A model generated the notes under the pieces. That model was not told the origin of the DNA, did not search any database, and saw nothing but the letters and a program-made list of their open reading frames with translations. Both the position numbers and the translations under genes were made by a program. Positions 42,579-51,394 of a stretch of 55,333 nt of DNA are shown in pieces (positions within the stretch are counted from its first letter, which is position 1; every line of letters begins with the position of its first letter). Source of the DNA: a bacterium. GTDB taxonomy: Bacteria > Bacteroidota > Bacteroidia > B-17B0 > Aurantibacillaceae. The stretch covers positions 1-55,333 of the forward strand of contig JAQSCW010000005.1 of the NCBI GenBank assembly GCA_029945625.1, read 5' to 3'.

Positions 42579-44570
42579 CTACTTTACCACAATTCTTCCC
42601 AACAATTTATTTACCCTGCCTTTTAAAAGTGTGAGGTGCATGATTTCTTTTTGAATGCCTTGAATCTCCTCATCCGGAGCCGTTTTCAAGAGTTCCTGCT
42701 TTTCAGTAATAAAGAGATTCAGTTTTTTCTCTTTTAAACTAAAGAGCAAGTGCTGCGTACCTTTTTTAATATGCGTTACTTCGGAAGTTACGTGCACGCC
42801 AAAATTTACCCATTTATTACTTAACTCATGACTGCTCATTACATGATTGATCACAAAACTGCTAATGAGAGGATTTTGCGAGCGGGCAAAATACTGAATA
42901 TCAGGAATCCTCTGATTTGCGATCTCCAGCACGTATTCGTCCAGCACCGTCTGATGAATAGGATTCTCGAAACTGATCTCATCGCGGTATAACTCAAATA
43001 GAATAAACTCCGATAAGGTGATCTCCAACTCATGCGACTCCTCACTTTCATCCTCCGCGTCGAGGGTAATCAATATGTTTCCATGGGTGAGCATGATTCG
43101 CAATAATTCCTTTTCTTCCGAATCAAAATTAAATCCTTCCTTCTCTGCCTCTTCTGCCTCCACAAGAGTGGATTCCGCTCCAATCGATCCACTTCCTCCT
43201 GTTCCTGCATCGGTGTGCTCCTCTCTGTATTTTGGACCTGACTTTCGTCTTATTTTGTTTACTTCCTGTTGAAGAACCGCTTCTTCAATTTCCATAATGT
43301 TCGAACATTCTTTAATGTAAATGCTTCGAATGATGTTATCAGGAATCAATGAAATATTCTCAACTATGTCTTTAATAACACCTGCCCGTTTTATGGGATC
43401 GTGAGCGGTATCCGTCTTTAATTTTTTTGCTTTAAAATATAAAAAGTCAGTTGTGTTGTTTTGAAGATACTCTTGAAACTCTCTGATCCCCACTTTTCGG
43501 GCAAAGGAATCGGGATCATCGTTATCGGGAAACTGCAGGAGCTTCACATTCATTCCTTCCTCCAAAAGGAGTGGAATTGCCCTGTTGCTGGCTTTCTGTC
43601 CCGCTTCATCCCCATCATACAACACAATAATGTTTCGGGTAAATCGATGAATGGATTTGATTTGATCAACCGTTAACGAAGTGCCGCTCGAGGCCACCAC
43701 ATTTTCAATTCCGGCCTGGTGCATGGCAATCACATCCATGTAACCCTCCACCAAATAACAGCAATCTTTGTCCTGGATCGTCTTTTTCCCTAACCAAAGT
43801 CCATATAAAATTTTACTCTTATTATAAATTTCAGTCTCGGGACTATTAATGTACTTGGCAACTTTTTTATCACTGCTTAAGGTCCTGCCACCAAAAGCCA
43901 CCACGCGTCCCCCGTCATCTTGAATGGGAAACATCACACGACCCGCATACCGGTCAAAAAGATCCTGTTCGGTTACCTCAGCCCCTTCTACATAACGGTT
44001 GCTCAAAATACTCATGCCTGTTTTAGCAAGATATTTAGGCATGTACCCGGCCTTTACTGCTGCTTTGGTGAAACCATTCCGATCCTCGAGACTATAACCT
44101 AATTGAAATTTAGCGATGATCTCGTCGCGCAGTTCTCGTTCTTTGAAATAACCCAACCCAATAGATTTTCCCTCATCGGTGGTCATCATCATCTCCGTAA
44201 AATAACGCTGTGCATATTGCATCACAATGAGCATGCTCTCGCGCTCGGTCTGCTGCTGACGCTCCTCGGGTGTGATCTCCCGCTCCACAATTTCAATATT
44301 GTATTTAGCAGCCAGCCATTTTAGCGCCTCAGGATAACTGAGTTTAAGGTGGTCCATCACAAAATTTACTGAGGTGCCGGCTTTACCACAGCCAAAACAC
44401 TTGTAAATGCCTTTTACAGGCGAAACAGTGAACGAGGGGGTCTTTTCTCCGTGAAAAGGACAAAGCCCCAGCAAATTCGCCCCACGCTTTTTGAGGGTAA
44501 TAAATTCCCCCACCACTTCTTCCACATGAGCGGCATCTATAATCTTATCTACGGTAAGCTTTGGTATCAC
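42579..44570 (-). CDS. dnaG: DNA primase
   Basis: Makes RNA primers for replication. The N-terminal CHC2 zinc domain has Cys37, His40, Cys58 and Cys61 (LCPFHGEKTPSF, YKCFGCGKAG). The core follows with the TOPRIM domain (YLVEGYMDVIAMHQAG, then VLYDGDEAGQKA), and a C-terminal helical helicase-binding region. 663 residues is normal for Bacteroidota. The start is GTG 44570; ATG is not available before the conserved IPKLTVDKIIDAA helix. TATCTTTA about 20 bases upstream is a near -7 box. Confidence 0.96.
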   Translation of the reverse strand: MIPKLTVDKIIDAAHVEEVVGEFITLKKRGANLLGLCPFHGEKTPSFTVSPVKGIYKCFGCGKAGTSVNFVMDHLKLSYPEALKWLAAKYNIEIVEREITPEERQQQTERESMLIVMQYAQRYFTEMMMTTDEGKSIGLGYFKERELRDEIIAKFQLGYSLEDRNGFTKAAVKAGYMPKYLAKTGMSILSNRYVEGAEVTEQDLFDRYAGRVMFPIQDDGGRVVAFGGRTLSSDKKVAKYINSPETEIYNKSKILYGLWLGKKTIQDKDCCYLVEGYMDVIAMHQAGIENVVASSGTSLTVDQIKSIHRFTRNIIVLYDGDEAGQKASNRAIPLLLEEGMNVKLLQFPDNDDPDSFARKVGIREFQEYLQNNTTDFLYFKAKKLKTDTAHDPIKRAGVIKDIVENISLIPDNIIRSIYIKECSNIMEIEEAVLQQEVNKIRRKSGPKYREEHTDAGTGGSGSIGAESTLVEAEEAEKEGFNFDSEEKELLRIMLTHGNILITLDAEDESEESHELEITLSEFILFELYRDEISFENPIHQTVLDEYVLEIANQRIPDIQYFARSQNPLISSFVINHVMSSHELSNKWVNFGVHVTSEVTHIKKGTQHLLFSLKEKKLNLFITEKQELLKTAPDEEIQGIQKEIMHLTLLKGRVNKLLGRIVVK

Positions 44571-44644
44571 AGTACTTAAATACGAATTCTAAAGATACTT
44601 AATATTGAACTTGCATAAAAATTTTTGATAAATTTTTAATATAA

Positions 44645-44899
44645 TTAGGGATTGGCCTCACCTGAAAGCTGCCCCAACACAGTACTGAACCGGCCCACCA
44701 CCCCCATTTTTACAAATCTCAAAAGTTGCATCAAATCGGGCAATTGGCCTTCCTCTCGTTTAGAAACAAATTTCATGAGTTCATGGCCTATAAAAAAACT
44801 GCTTCTTGCTCTGCGGGAGGTGATACGTCTCCTGCTGTTTGTGCAAATAGTGTACTGTTTTGCTTTGAGATTGTTTGCGCCTACCAAAACAATAGGCAT
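44645..44899 (-). CDS. Possible small hypothetical protein
   Basis: An 84-codon ORF fills the gap between ltaE and dnaG on their strand. The second half (from HELMKFVSKREEGQ, then LPDLMQLLRFVKMGVVGRF) looks more protein-like than the first, and an internal ATG would give about 43 residues. I recognise no family and see no promoter box or RBS. It may be a remnant or not a gene at all. Confidence 0.3.
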   Translation of the reverse strand: MPIVLVGANNLKAKQYTICTNSRRRITSRRARSSFFIGHELMKFVSKREEGQLPDLMQLLRFVKMGVVGRFSTVLGQLSGEANP

Positions 44900-44928
44900 A
44901 ATCAGAAATATTTATGGTTTTGCAAACC

Positions 44929-45948
44929 TCAGGCCATTCCCTTCAACGCGCGCAGTGTCTCCACTAACATCTCATCCGTAAAATCCAAATGTGTCACCAA
45001 ACGAATTGTTTGTTTACCAAACGCCGACACCCTGATTTTTTTCTCTGCTAATTTTTTTTCAAAAGTATCTCCCGTCATGAGTTCCTTCTTCAAATTGAAA
45101 ATCACAATATTGGTGTACACCGGCAAAATAGATTCAACAAGCTCTAATTCTTTCAGGCCGCCTTCTAGTGCTTTTGCTTTTTGGTGATCTTCCTTCAGGC
45201 GTTTCACATTATTTTTCAAGGCATAAAGTCCTGCTGCTGCCAAAAATCCCGCCTGACGCATACCTCCGCCAAAAACTTTTCTAATTCTTCTCGCGTGTTG
45301 AATACTCTTTGCATCTCCCAATAATAAGGAACCCACCGGCGCACCGAGTCCCTTAGACAAACAAACGGAAATGGTATCAAAATAGTTTCCTATGTCGGTA
45401 GGCTTATCTTTTGTTTCCTCCAATGCATTAAATATTCGGGCGCCATCCAAATGCAATTTCAAATTCCTGCTTTTGCAGAGATCATAAATGGGTTTTATTT
45501 GCTCTATTCTGTAATAACTCCCCCCCGCCCTATTAACGGTGTTTTCGAGGGATACCAGTGAGGTACGTGTGAGCCAGTCAAAATTTCCGTTAATGGCCGG
45601 CTCAATCAGTTCTGCACTTAATCGTCCTTCATTCCCATGGAGTAATTTTGCTTGTACCCCCGAATTAAATGAAATTCCTCCGCCTTCGTAATTATAAATA
45701 TGCGAATTCACATCACAAATAAGCTCATCTCCCGGCTGAGTATGTACTTTAATGGCAATTTGGTTTGTCATCGTGCCACTCGGACAAAATAATCCTGCTT
45801 CCTTTCCGAATAGAGTCGCCGTATAGTTTTCCAATTCACTGATGGTAGGATCTTCTCCAAACACATCATCACCCACCTTTGCACGTAGCATGGTTTCCAA
45901 CATGTGAGCCGTAGGACGTGTTACTGTATCACTTCTTAGATCGATCAT
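44929..45948 (-). CDS. ltaE: Low-specificity L-threonine aldolase
   Basis: PLP enzyme that cleaves threonine or allo-threonine to glycine and acetaldehyde. 339 residues. It opens with MIDLRSDTVTRPTAHMLETM, then GDDVFGEDPTISELE and FCPSGTMTNQIAIK. The PLP lysine is in SVCLSKGLGAPVGSLLLG, and HLDGARIFNALEE binds the ring. It starts 24 bases after the fused E1 gene and is probably co-transcribed with it. Confidence 0.94.
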   Translation of the reverse strand: MIDLRSDTVTRPTAHMLETMLRAKVGDDVFGEDPTISELENYTATLFGKEAGLFCPSGTMTNQIAIKVHTQPGDELICDVNSHIYNYEGGGISFNSGVQAKLLHGNEGRLSAELIEPAINGNFDWLTRTSLVSLENTVNRAGGSYYRIEQIKPIYDLCKSRNLKLHLDGARIFNALEETKDKPTDIGNYFDTISVCLSKGLGAPVGSLLLGDAKSIQHARRIRKVFGGGMRQAGFLAAAGLYALKNNVKRLKEDHQKAKALEGGLKELELVESILPVYTNIVIFNLKKELMTGDTFEKKLAEKKIRVSAFGKQTIRLVTHLDFTDEMLVETLRALKGMA

Positions 45949-45972
45949 TTTTTACTAGCAGGTTTTTGGAAT

Positions 45973-47973
45973 TTAGTATTTCCAGAGTTTTATTAATTTC
46001 TTTTTGAATCTCTCTTTGGGTAAAAAATTATGTTCCAGATCTACATTCATTGGCACCGGGGTGTCCAAACTGCCCTCCCGCATCACCGGCGCATCCAAAT
46101 ATGAAAAACAATTCTCCGAAATTAACGCGGCTATTTCGCCTGCAATGCCGCCCGTTAGCGTATCCTCATGCATAACGATCACCCTTCCCGTTTTTTTCAC
46201 CGACTCATAGATCATCTCTGTATCTAAGGGCGCAAGGGTACGAAGGTCAATTAAATCAGCTTTCAGGTCAGGCTGTTCCAACAAGGCCTCCAGGGCCCAA
46301 TGCACACCCAAGCCATAAGTAACAATGGTGAGATCAGTTCCTGTACTCAGCAATTTTCCTTTGCCAAATGGTATTGTATAATAACCCTCCGGTACTTCTT
46401 CACTAATACTCCTGTAAAGACCTTTGTGTTCAAAATACATAACCGGGTTAGGGTCCTCAAATGCCGAAATCAGTAATCCTTTTGCATCCGATGGAAACGC
46501 AGGATAGGCTATTTTTAATCCGGGAGTTTTAAAGAACCAGGCTTCGTTGCTTTGACTGTGGAAGGGCCCTGCGGCAACTCCCGCCCCGGTTGGCATGCGC
46601 ACTACCACGTCGGCGTTTTGTCCCCAACGGTAGTAACTCTTTGCCAAATTATTCACAATCTGTGTCATGCCTTCACTTACAAAATCGGCAAACTGCATTT
46701 CCACCATCGACTTAAAACCATTAATCGACAAACCAAAACCTGTACCTAGAATGGCGCTTTCACACAAGGGTGTATTCCTTACCCGGTCTTTACCAAACAA
46801 CTCCACAAATCCTTCGGTGATCTTAAATACCCCGCCGTAATCGGCAATGTCTTGCCCCATTAACACAAGATTGGAATGTTTTTGCATGGCGAGTTTCATC
46901 CCATTGCTAATGGCATCAATTAATCGCATTTCCTTCCTATTGCCTGCCACATCACTAGTTTCAGAACATTGGTAGGGACTAAATAATTCACGTAACTCCT
47001 TTGCGGTATCGGGAGTTGGATTTTCTTCGGCAAATGCGATTTCCAATCCTTCTTCAATTTCTTTTTTGATCGCCGCACGCGTTGCCTCAATGAGCTCGTC
47101 AGTAAGAACTCCTTCATCCACTAAATATTTTTCAAACGTAGAAACAGGATCTTTTCGCCCCCACACATCAAATAATTCTTTGGGTACATATTTGGTTCCA
47201 CTGGCTTCTTCATGCCCGCGCATTCTAAATGTCACACATTCCAGTAATACCGGTCGCGGATCATCACGCATACTTTCGGCGAGATTTTTTACCGTTTCAT
47301 ACACCTTCAATACGTTGTTTCCATCTATCGAAATTCCTTCAATGCCATAGCCAATAGCTTTGTCAGCAAAAGACTTGCATCGAAACTGCTCGTTGCTAGG
47401 GGTGCTTAAGCCATAACCATTATTTTCAATTACAAAGATCACCGGCAAATTCCAAACTGCTGCCGTATTTATGCTTTCATGAAAATCACCTTCACTCGCC
47501 CCCCCATCTCCTGTAAATACAGCCGTTATCAAATTATCTTTGCGGAGCTTATTTCCCAAGGCAATACCATCGGCTACGCCTAATTGCGGACCTAAATGTG
47601 AGATCATTCCCACTATTTTGAATTCGTTGGTGCCAAAATGAAACGAACGATCGCGACCTTGTGTAAAGCCCCCGGGTTTTCCCTGGAATTGAGAAAACAG
47701 CCGATTCAAAGGAATCTTTCTGGTGGTAAACACCCCCAAATTCCGGTGCATAGGAAGTATGTATTCGTTTTCATTCAGCGCACTCGCAACACCTACAGAG
47801 ATGGCTTCTTGACCAATGCCACTAAACCATTTGGAGATCTTGCCTTGCCTGAGCAAAAGCAACATCTTTTCTTCGATCATCCGTGGTTTTAAAATTCCCA
47901 CGTACAATTCCATCAATACCCCGTCCTTGTGTTTTTTTCGTTCATACTTCACAGGTGTTTCAGCAGTTATCAT
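45973..47973 (-). CDS. 2-oxoacid dehydrogenase E1, fused alpha and beta subunits
   Basis: Thiamine-diphosphate decarboxylase component of a branched-chain 2-oxoacid (or pyruvate) dehydrogenase complex. The alpha part (about 1-330) has the TPP motif GDGGASEGDFHESIN to ENNGYG at 155-187 and MRGHEEASGTKYVP. The beta part (about 345-666) has LMGQDIADYGGVFKITEGF, TPLCESAILGTGFGLSINGF and PTGAGVAAGPFHSQSNEAWF. Such single-chain E1 proteins of about 660-700 residues are typical of Bacteroidota. No E2 or E3 gene is in the window. It follows a barrel gene by 15 bases. The branched-chain assignment is more likely than pyruvate, but not certain. Confidence 0.92.
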   Translation of the reverse strand: MITAETPVKYERKKHKDGVLMELYVGILKPRMIEEKMLLLLRQGKISKWFSGIGQEAISVGVASALNENEYILPMHRNLGVFTTRKIPLNRLFSQFQGKPGGFTQGRDRSFHFGTNEFKIVGMISHLGPQLGVADGIALGNKLRKDNLITAVFTGDGGASEGDFHESINTAAVWNLPVIFVIENNGYGLSTPSNEQFRCKSFADKAIGYGIEGISIDGNNVLKVYETVKNLAESMRDDPRPVLLECVTFRMRGHEEASGTKYVPKELFDVWGRKDPVSTFEKYLVDEGVLTDELIEATRAAIKKEIEEGLEIAFAEENPTPDTAKELRELFSPYQCSETSDVAGNRKEMRLIDAISNGMKLAMQKHSNLVLMGQDIADYGGVFKITEGFVELFGKDRVRNTPLCESAILGTGFGLSINGFKSMVEMQFADFVSEGMTQIVNNLAKSYYRWGQNADVVVRMPTGAGVAAGPFHSQSNEAWFFKTPGLKIAYPAFPSDAKGLLISAFEDPNPVMYFEHKGLYRSISEEVPEGYYTIPFGKGKLLSTGTDLTIVTYGLGVHWALEALLEQPDLKADLIDLRTLAPLDTEMIYESVKKTGRVIVMHEDTLTGGIAGEIAALISENCFSYLDAPVMREGSLDTPVPMNVDLEHNFLPKERFKKKLIKLWKY

Positions 47974-47988
47974 ACGCGTTCAATTTTT

Positions 47989-48684
47989 TTATTTTTTCCC
48001 CAAAAGAATATTAAATCCAAATCCAATATTGATCCAACTCATCACATATGAATTCGATGTACTGTTCACTTCTTCAATATGATTAAATCGCGGGGCCTTT
48101 GGATCAAAATGATACAACATGGTAGCATAACTCAACATGATGGAAAAACTCAAATTGCCATCGGTCATAAAATTAACCGCTATTTCGGGTTGAAAATAAG
48201 GCGCATTGAATTTAAGAGCACCATAGGGTCGGTTTGCCAGTGAAGTATCTTTATTCACATGTTGGTACGCGCAAGCCATCACGCCCGAATTAAGGCAAAA
48301 ACTTACATACCCTTTATCAAAAAAATGATCGTATCCCAGTTTAATAAATCCCCCTTGTCCATTAAGTTGTGTCGTATAAGGCACGGTTTTACCCGGTGGG
48401 TCTGAACTGGGGTCTTTAAAAACATAGTGATCAAACAATCCCTTTTTATTCACAAAGTGCGAATTTTGGTAGCCCAGCCCGGCAAAGAAATTACTAAATA
48501 TCCTGGCATTTGCACTGAGGTTAAATTCGTACACGCCACCAAATGCTGTTCTGAACATCTGACTGCTGGTAGCGCTGGGAATGCCCACATTTCCTCTGAT
48601 GCTGAAAGGGGCATTGAGTTTCTTTTTCTGAGAGAAAACAGAAAGTGAAAAAAAGAGCAAACTGTAAAATACGAATTGGCGCAT
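47989..48684 (-). CDS. Hypothetical exported outer-membrane barrel protein
   Basis: A 231-residue protein with a signal peptide (FVFYSLLFFSLSVFSQ) and then repeated amphipathic strands with aromatic girdles (FFAGLGYQNSHF, GGFIKLGYDHFFDKG). It ends SWINIGFGFNILLGKK, a typical last strand of an outer-membrane barrel. I do not recognise a specific family. It is upstream of and close to the E1 gene (15 bases), but a metabolic link is not evident. Confidence 0.7.
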   Translation of the reverse strand: MRQFVFYSLLFFSLSVFSQKKKLNAPFSIRGNVGIPSATSSQMFRTAFGGVYEFNLSANARIFSNFFAGLGYQNSHFVNKKGLFDHYVFKDPSSDPPGKTVPYTTQLNGQGGFIKLGYDHFFDKGYVSFCLNSGVMACAYQHVNKDTSLANRPYGALKFNAPYFQPEIAVNFMTDGNLSFSIMLSYATMLYHFDPKAPRFNHIEEVNSTSNSYVMSWINIGFGFNILLGKK

Positions 48685-48713
48685 CAGAGTTTAAAGATAG
48701 AGCAATTTGACTT

Positions 48714-48749
48714 AATAAAAAAAGCCGCCGCTTTTTTTCGAGCGACGGC
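48714..48749 (-). terminator. Terminator after hpf
   Basis: Read on the minus strand, GCCGTCGCT pairs with AGCGGCGGC around a short A-rich loop (one mismatch) and is followed by a T-run. It ends the rpsU-xerC-hpf transcript. Confidence 0.8.
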
Positions 48750-48774
48750 CTTTTTAGGAATAAAATGGAATACA

Positions 48775-49074
48775 CTAATGCTGAAACAGCTTATCCTTAT
48801 GTTTTTTTATTTGCGTACGAAGTGCCTCGCAAGCCAGATCCGTAGCTTCTTCAAACGTTTCACACTGCTTCTTGGCGAAGAACTCATGGCCTTTGCCCAG
48901 CATCTTGATCTCGGAGATCTTGTTATCACTGGTGCTGCTCTTATCGAGTCGCAAGGTTATCTCACTGTTTATGATCCCGTCATAATAGGTTTTTAACTTG
49001 TCAACTTTTTCGTTCACAAAGTCAAGTAATTTCTGATCTGCATCGAAATGCACCGATTGAATGTTAATTGTCAT
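48775..49074 (-). CDS. hpf: Ribosome hibernation-promoting factor, short form (HPF/RaiA family)
   Basis: Binds the 30S decoding region and favours inactive ribosomes in slow growth. The 99-residue sequence has the family beta-alpha-beta-beta-beta-alpha pattern, starting MTINIQSVHFDADQKLLDFV and containing VDKLKTYYDGIINSEITLRL and the final basic helix RTQIKKHKDKLFQH. The C-terminal dimerisation domain of long HPF is absent. It is the last gene of the rpsU-xerC-hpf operon, 21 bases after xerC. Unlike its neighbours it has a perfect AGGAGG before the start. Confidence 0.9.
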   Translation of the reverse strand: MTINIQSVHFDADQKLLDFVNEKVDKLKTYYDGIINSEITLRLDKSSTSDNKISEIKMLGKGHEFFAKKQCETFEEATDLACEALRTQIKKHKDKLFQH

Positions 49075-49080
49075 AACTTG

Positions 49081-49089
49081 TTTCCTCCT
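49081..49089 (-). promoter_or_regulatory. Perfect Shine-Dalgarno AGGAGGAAA before hpf
   Basis: AGGAGG (minus strand, 49084-49089) ends nine bases before the ATG at 49074. No other start I inspected here, including rplM, rpsI, tsf and pyrH, has such a site. Bacteroidota rarely use Shine-Dalgarno pairing, so this one is notable. Confidence 0.8.
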
Positions 49090-49095
49090 ATTTGT

Positions 49096-49989
49096 TTAAT
49101 TGCCCGATCGTGGATGGGCCTGATTATATGATTTTTTTAATTTATCTATTGTGTTGTGCGTATAAATCTGGGTGGCACTTAACGACGAATGGCCAAGCAG
49201 CTCTTTCACCGCATTAATATCGGCCCCATTATTCAATAAGTGCGTGGCAAATGTGTGACGTAACACATGCGGACTTTTTTTCTTGCTGGTGGTAACAGCT
49301 CCTAAAATCGTTTTCACAATGATGGAAATTTTTTGAGGACTCAGTGGGCTGTCTTTCAATGTTACGAGTAGATGCGGGTTCTTCAACCCCAGTTCTTTCT
49401 TGGCGTCCAGGTAGGCTTGCAGACTCCGTTTCAAAGCAAGACTAAATGGTATGATTCGTTCCTTATTGCGCTTTCCCAACACTTTTAATTGAAGGTCATA
49501 CAGGTTGATGTCACTTTCTTTTAATCCCAGAATCTCTGCTCTTCTTAATCCGGTTTGGTATAAGATATCAATAATCAATTTGTCGCGCTGCCCTTCAAAG
49601 CCGGGCTCAAAGGTCATACCCGAAAATACCTTTTCGATTTGCGACTCATCTAAAAATACCGGCAAGCGTTTCGGCTTTTTAGGTCCCTGTATTTTTTGAG
49701 TGGGATTGTTCTCGATCAATTGATTTTTTAAGAGGTATTTAAAAAACGATTTCAGGGTACTGATCTTTCGGTTAACACTCACGGCCGACAAGCCCTTGTT
49801 CATTAAATCGGCAATGAAGCCCCTGATGTGTTGGTAAGAAATACTTTGTAACGAATATCCGGGAAGTTCGCTGTTAAGGAAATTGAAAAACTGTTGCAGG
49901 TCGGATTGATAATTTTTCGTGGTTAAAGGACTAAACCTTCTTTGGAAGTTTAAGTAAGAATAAAAGCCGGAAACTGCCCCTTCAACCAT
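49096..49989 (-). CDS. xerC: Tyrosine recombinase XerC
   Basis: Partner of XerD in chromosome dimer resolution. 297 residues: N-terminal core-binding domain (about 10-95), then catalytic residues Arg in YQTGLRRAEIL, Lys in VLGKRNKERIIPF, His-x2-Arg in PHVLRHTFATHL, His in ELLGHSSLSATQ and Tyr in IYTHNTIDKL. Position between rpsU and hpf is a setting in which Bacteroidota xerC-like genes are often found. The numbering XerC versus XerD rests on neighbourhood, since the two are similar. Confidence 0.87.
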   Translation of the reverse strand: MVEGAVSGFYSYLNFQRRFSPLTTKNYQSDLQQFFNFLNSELPGYSLQSISYQHIRGFIADLMNKGLSAVSVNRKISTLKSFFKYLLKNQLIENNPTQKIQGPKKPKRLPVFLDESQIEKVFSGMTFEPGFEGQRDKLIIDILYQTGLRRAEILGLKESDINLYDLQLKVLGKRNKERIIPFSLALKRSLQAYLDAKKELGLKNPHLLVTLKDSPLSPQKISIIVKTILGAVTTSKKKSPHVLRHTFATHLLNNGADINAVKELLGHSSLSATQIYTHNTIDKLKKSYNQAHPRSGN

Positions 49990-50069
49990 AAATCTAAAAA
50001 AAACCTAACCGAAATTATACATTTCAGGTTAGGATTCCAATAAATTTTCACTAAAAAAACAAAAAAAGT

Positions 50070-50267
50070 CTATTTTTCGATCAGGCCGATTTGCAATTTT
50101 TGCTTATAAGATGCTTTAATTATCTCTTCACGACGACGTACAGAAGGTTTTGTAAACTTTGACCGTTCACGCAATTGTTTTACAACGCCTGTTTTTTCGA
50201 ACTTCTTCTTGTACTTTTTAAGGGCTTTTTCAATATTGTCGCCTTCTTTTATTTGAACTACTAACAT
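50070..50267 (-). CDS. rpsU: 30S ribosomal protein S21
   Basis: bS21, 65 residues, very basic: MLVVQIKEGDNIEKALKKYK, then KKFEKTGVVKQLRERSKFTK and the arginine-rich PSVRRREEIIKASYKQK. In Flavobacteriia bS21, with bS18 and bS6, is reported to mask the 16S anti-Shine-Dalgarno. The upstream region is purine-rich (AAAGAAAGAAGC) but lacks a clear GGAGG. First gene of the rpsU-xerC-hpf operon; 80 bases separate it from xerC. Confidence 0.96.
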   Translation of the reverse strand: MLVVQIKEGDNIEKALKKYKKKFEKTGVVKQLRERSKFTKPSVRRREEIIKASYKQKLQIGLIEK

Positions 50268-50296
50268 TTTTTGCTTCTTTCTTTAAATTAGAGGGG

Positions 50297-50304
50297 CAAA
50301 TATA
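50297..50304 (-). promoter_or_regulatory. -7 promoter box TATATTTG (rpsU operon)
   Basis: Minus-strand TAnnTTTG 29 bases before the rpsU ATG at 50267, leaving a short 5' leader. Confidence 0.65.
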
Positions 50305-50394
50305 AGGCTTTTATCCAAAGTACCGAAAATTATTTACAGATTTTTAGTGCTTTATTCCCCCTTAAAACTCTAAATTTACAGTTTATCCCTTTAA

Positions 50395-51393
50395 ATGCGC
50401 AAAGACAGCTTCTTAAAGTTCAAAAAACTCCTCAAAAACACCCAAAAAATAGCCATTGTAACTCATTGGAGCCCCGATGGCGATGCCATGGGCAGTAGCC
50501 TCGCCTTGTACCTGTTTTTACTAAAACTGGGCAAAAAAGCCACTGTAATCGTTCCAAATGCCTATCCCGATTTTCTGCATTGGTTGCCCGGCCATAAACA
50601 AGTTATTAATTTTCAGGAAAATGAACAAAAGGCCGGCAAGGCTATCTCCTCAGCTGATCTCATTTTTACCTTGGATTTTAATTCGTATAAACGACTCGAA
50701 AAACTGGGAGGTCTCATCGACAAGGCCAAGGCCCCAAAAGTACTCATCGATCACCACCAGCAACCCGACGATTATGCTACCTATTATTTTCACGATATTC
50801 AGGCCTGCAGCACCTGCGAACTGCTTTTCGATTTTATAGTGGGTGTGGGTGAAAAGAAACTGATCGACAAAAAAATAGCTTCCTGCCTTTATACCGGCTT
50901 AATGACGGACACCGGATCATTCAGGTATTCCAATGTAAATGCAAAAACGCACCTTATTATTGCCGAACTCCTCAAAACGGGCATCATTCCCAGCGATATT
51001 CATGGTGCGATATACGATAATTACAGCCTCGACCGACTGAAGCTCCTGGGCTACGCCCTCAATGAAAAATTAAAGATCCTTAATTTCTATCCCGCCGCTT
51101 ACATTTCCCTTACTGAAAAAGAACTGGAAAAATTTAACTACCAAAAAGGGGATACCGAAGGTTTGGTGAATTACCCCTTTTCAATAAAAGGAATTAAAGT
51201 ATGTGCGCTGTTTAACGAGACCGATAATTATGTGAAGATCTCTTTTCGAAGCAAGGGAAAAATAGACATGAACAAGTTTGCCCGATTACATTTTAACGGT
51301 GGTGGTCATATAAATGCAGCAGGAGGCCGAAGCAACGATACCCTGGCCAATACCGAGAAAAAATTTGAAGAGCTAATTAAAACCTTATTCTAA
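50395..51393 (+). CDS. nrnA: Bifunctional oligoribonuclease/PAP phosphatase, DHH family (NrnA-like)
   Basis: Degrades nano-RNAs and/or dephosphorylates 3'-phosphoadenosine 5'-phosphate. 332 residues: metal site HWSPDGDAMGSSLALY near residues 24-39, the DHH motif in VLIDHHQQPDD (about 121), LMTDTGSFRYSN, and the C-terminal DHHA1 domain with FNGGGHINAAGGRSNDT, the GGGH substrate motif. Divergent from rpsU. Two bases separate it from the next gene. Confidence 0.92.
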   Translation: MRKDSFLKFKKLLKNTQKIAIVTHWSPDGDAMGSSLALYLFLLKLGKKATVIVPNAYPDFLHWLPGHKQVINFQENEQKAGKAISSADLIFTLDFNSYKRLEKLGGLIDKAKAPKVLIDHHQQPDDYATYYFHDIQACSTCELLFDFIVGVGEKKLIDKKIASCLYTGLMTDTGSFRYSNVNAKTHLIIAELLKTGIIPSDIHGAIYDNYSLDRLKLLGYALNEKLKILNFYPAAYISLTEKELEKFNYQKGDTEGLVNYPFSIKGIKVCALFNETDNYVKISFRSKGKIDMNKFARLHFNGGGHINAAGGRSNDTLANTEKKFEELIKTLF

Positions 51394-51394
51394 C

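Noticed and set aside
44652-44981. Plus-strand ORF of 109 codons between dnaG and ltaE
   Set aside because: It runs into the conserved end of ltaE on the other strand and has no recognisable domain or start signal.
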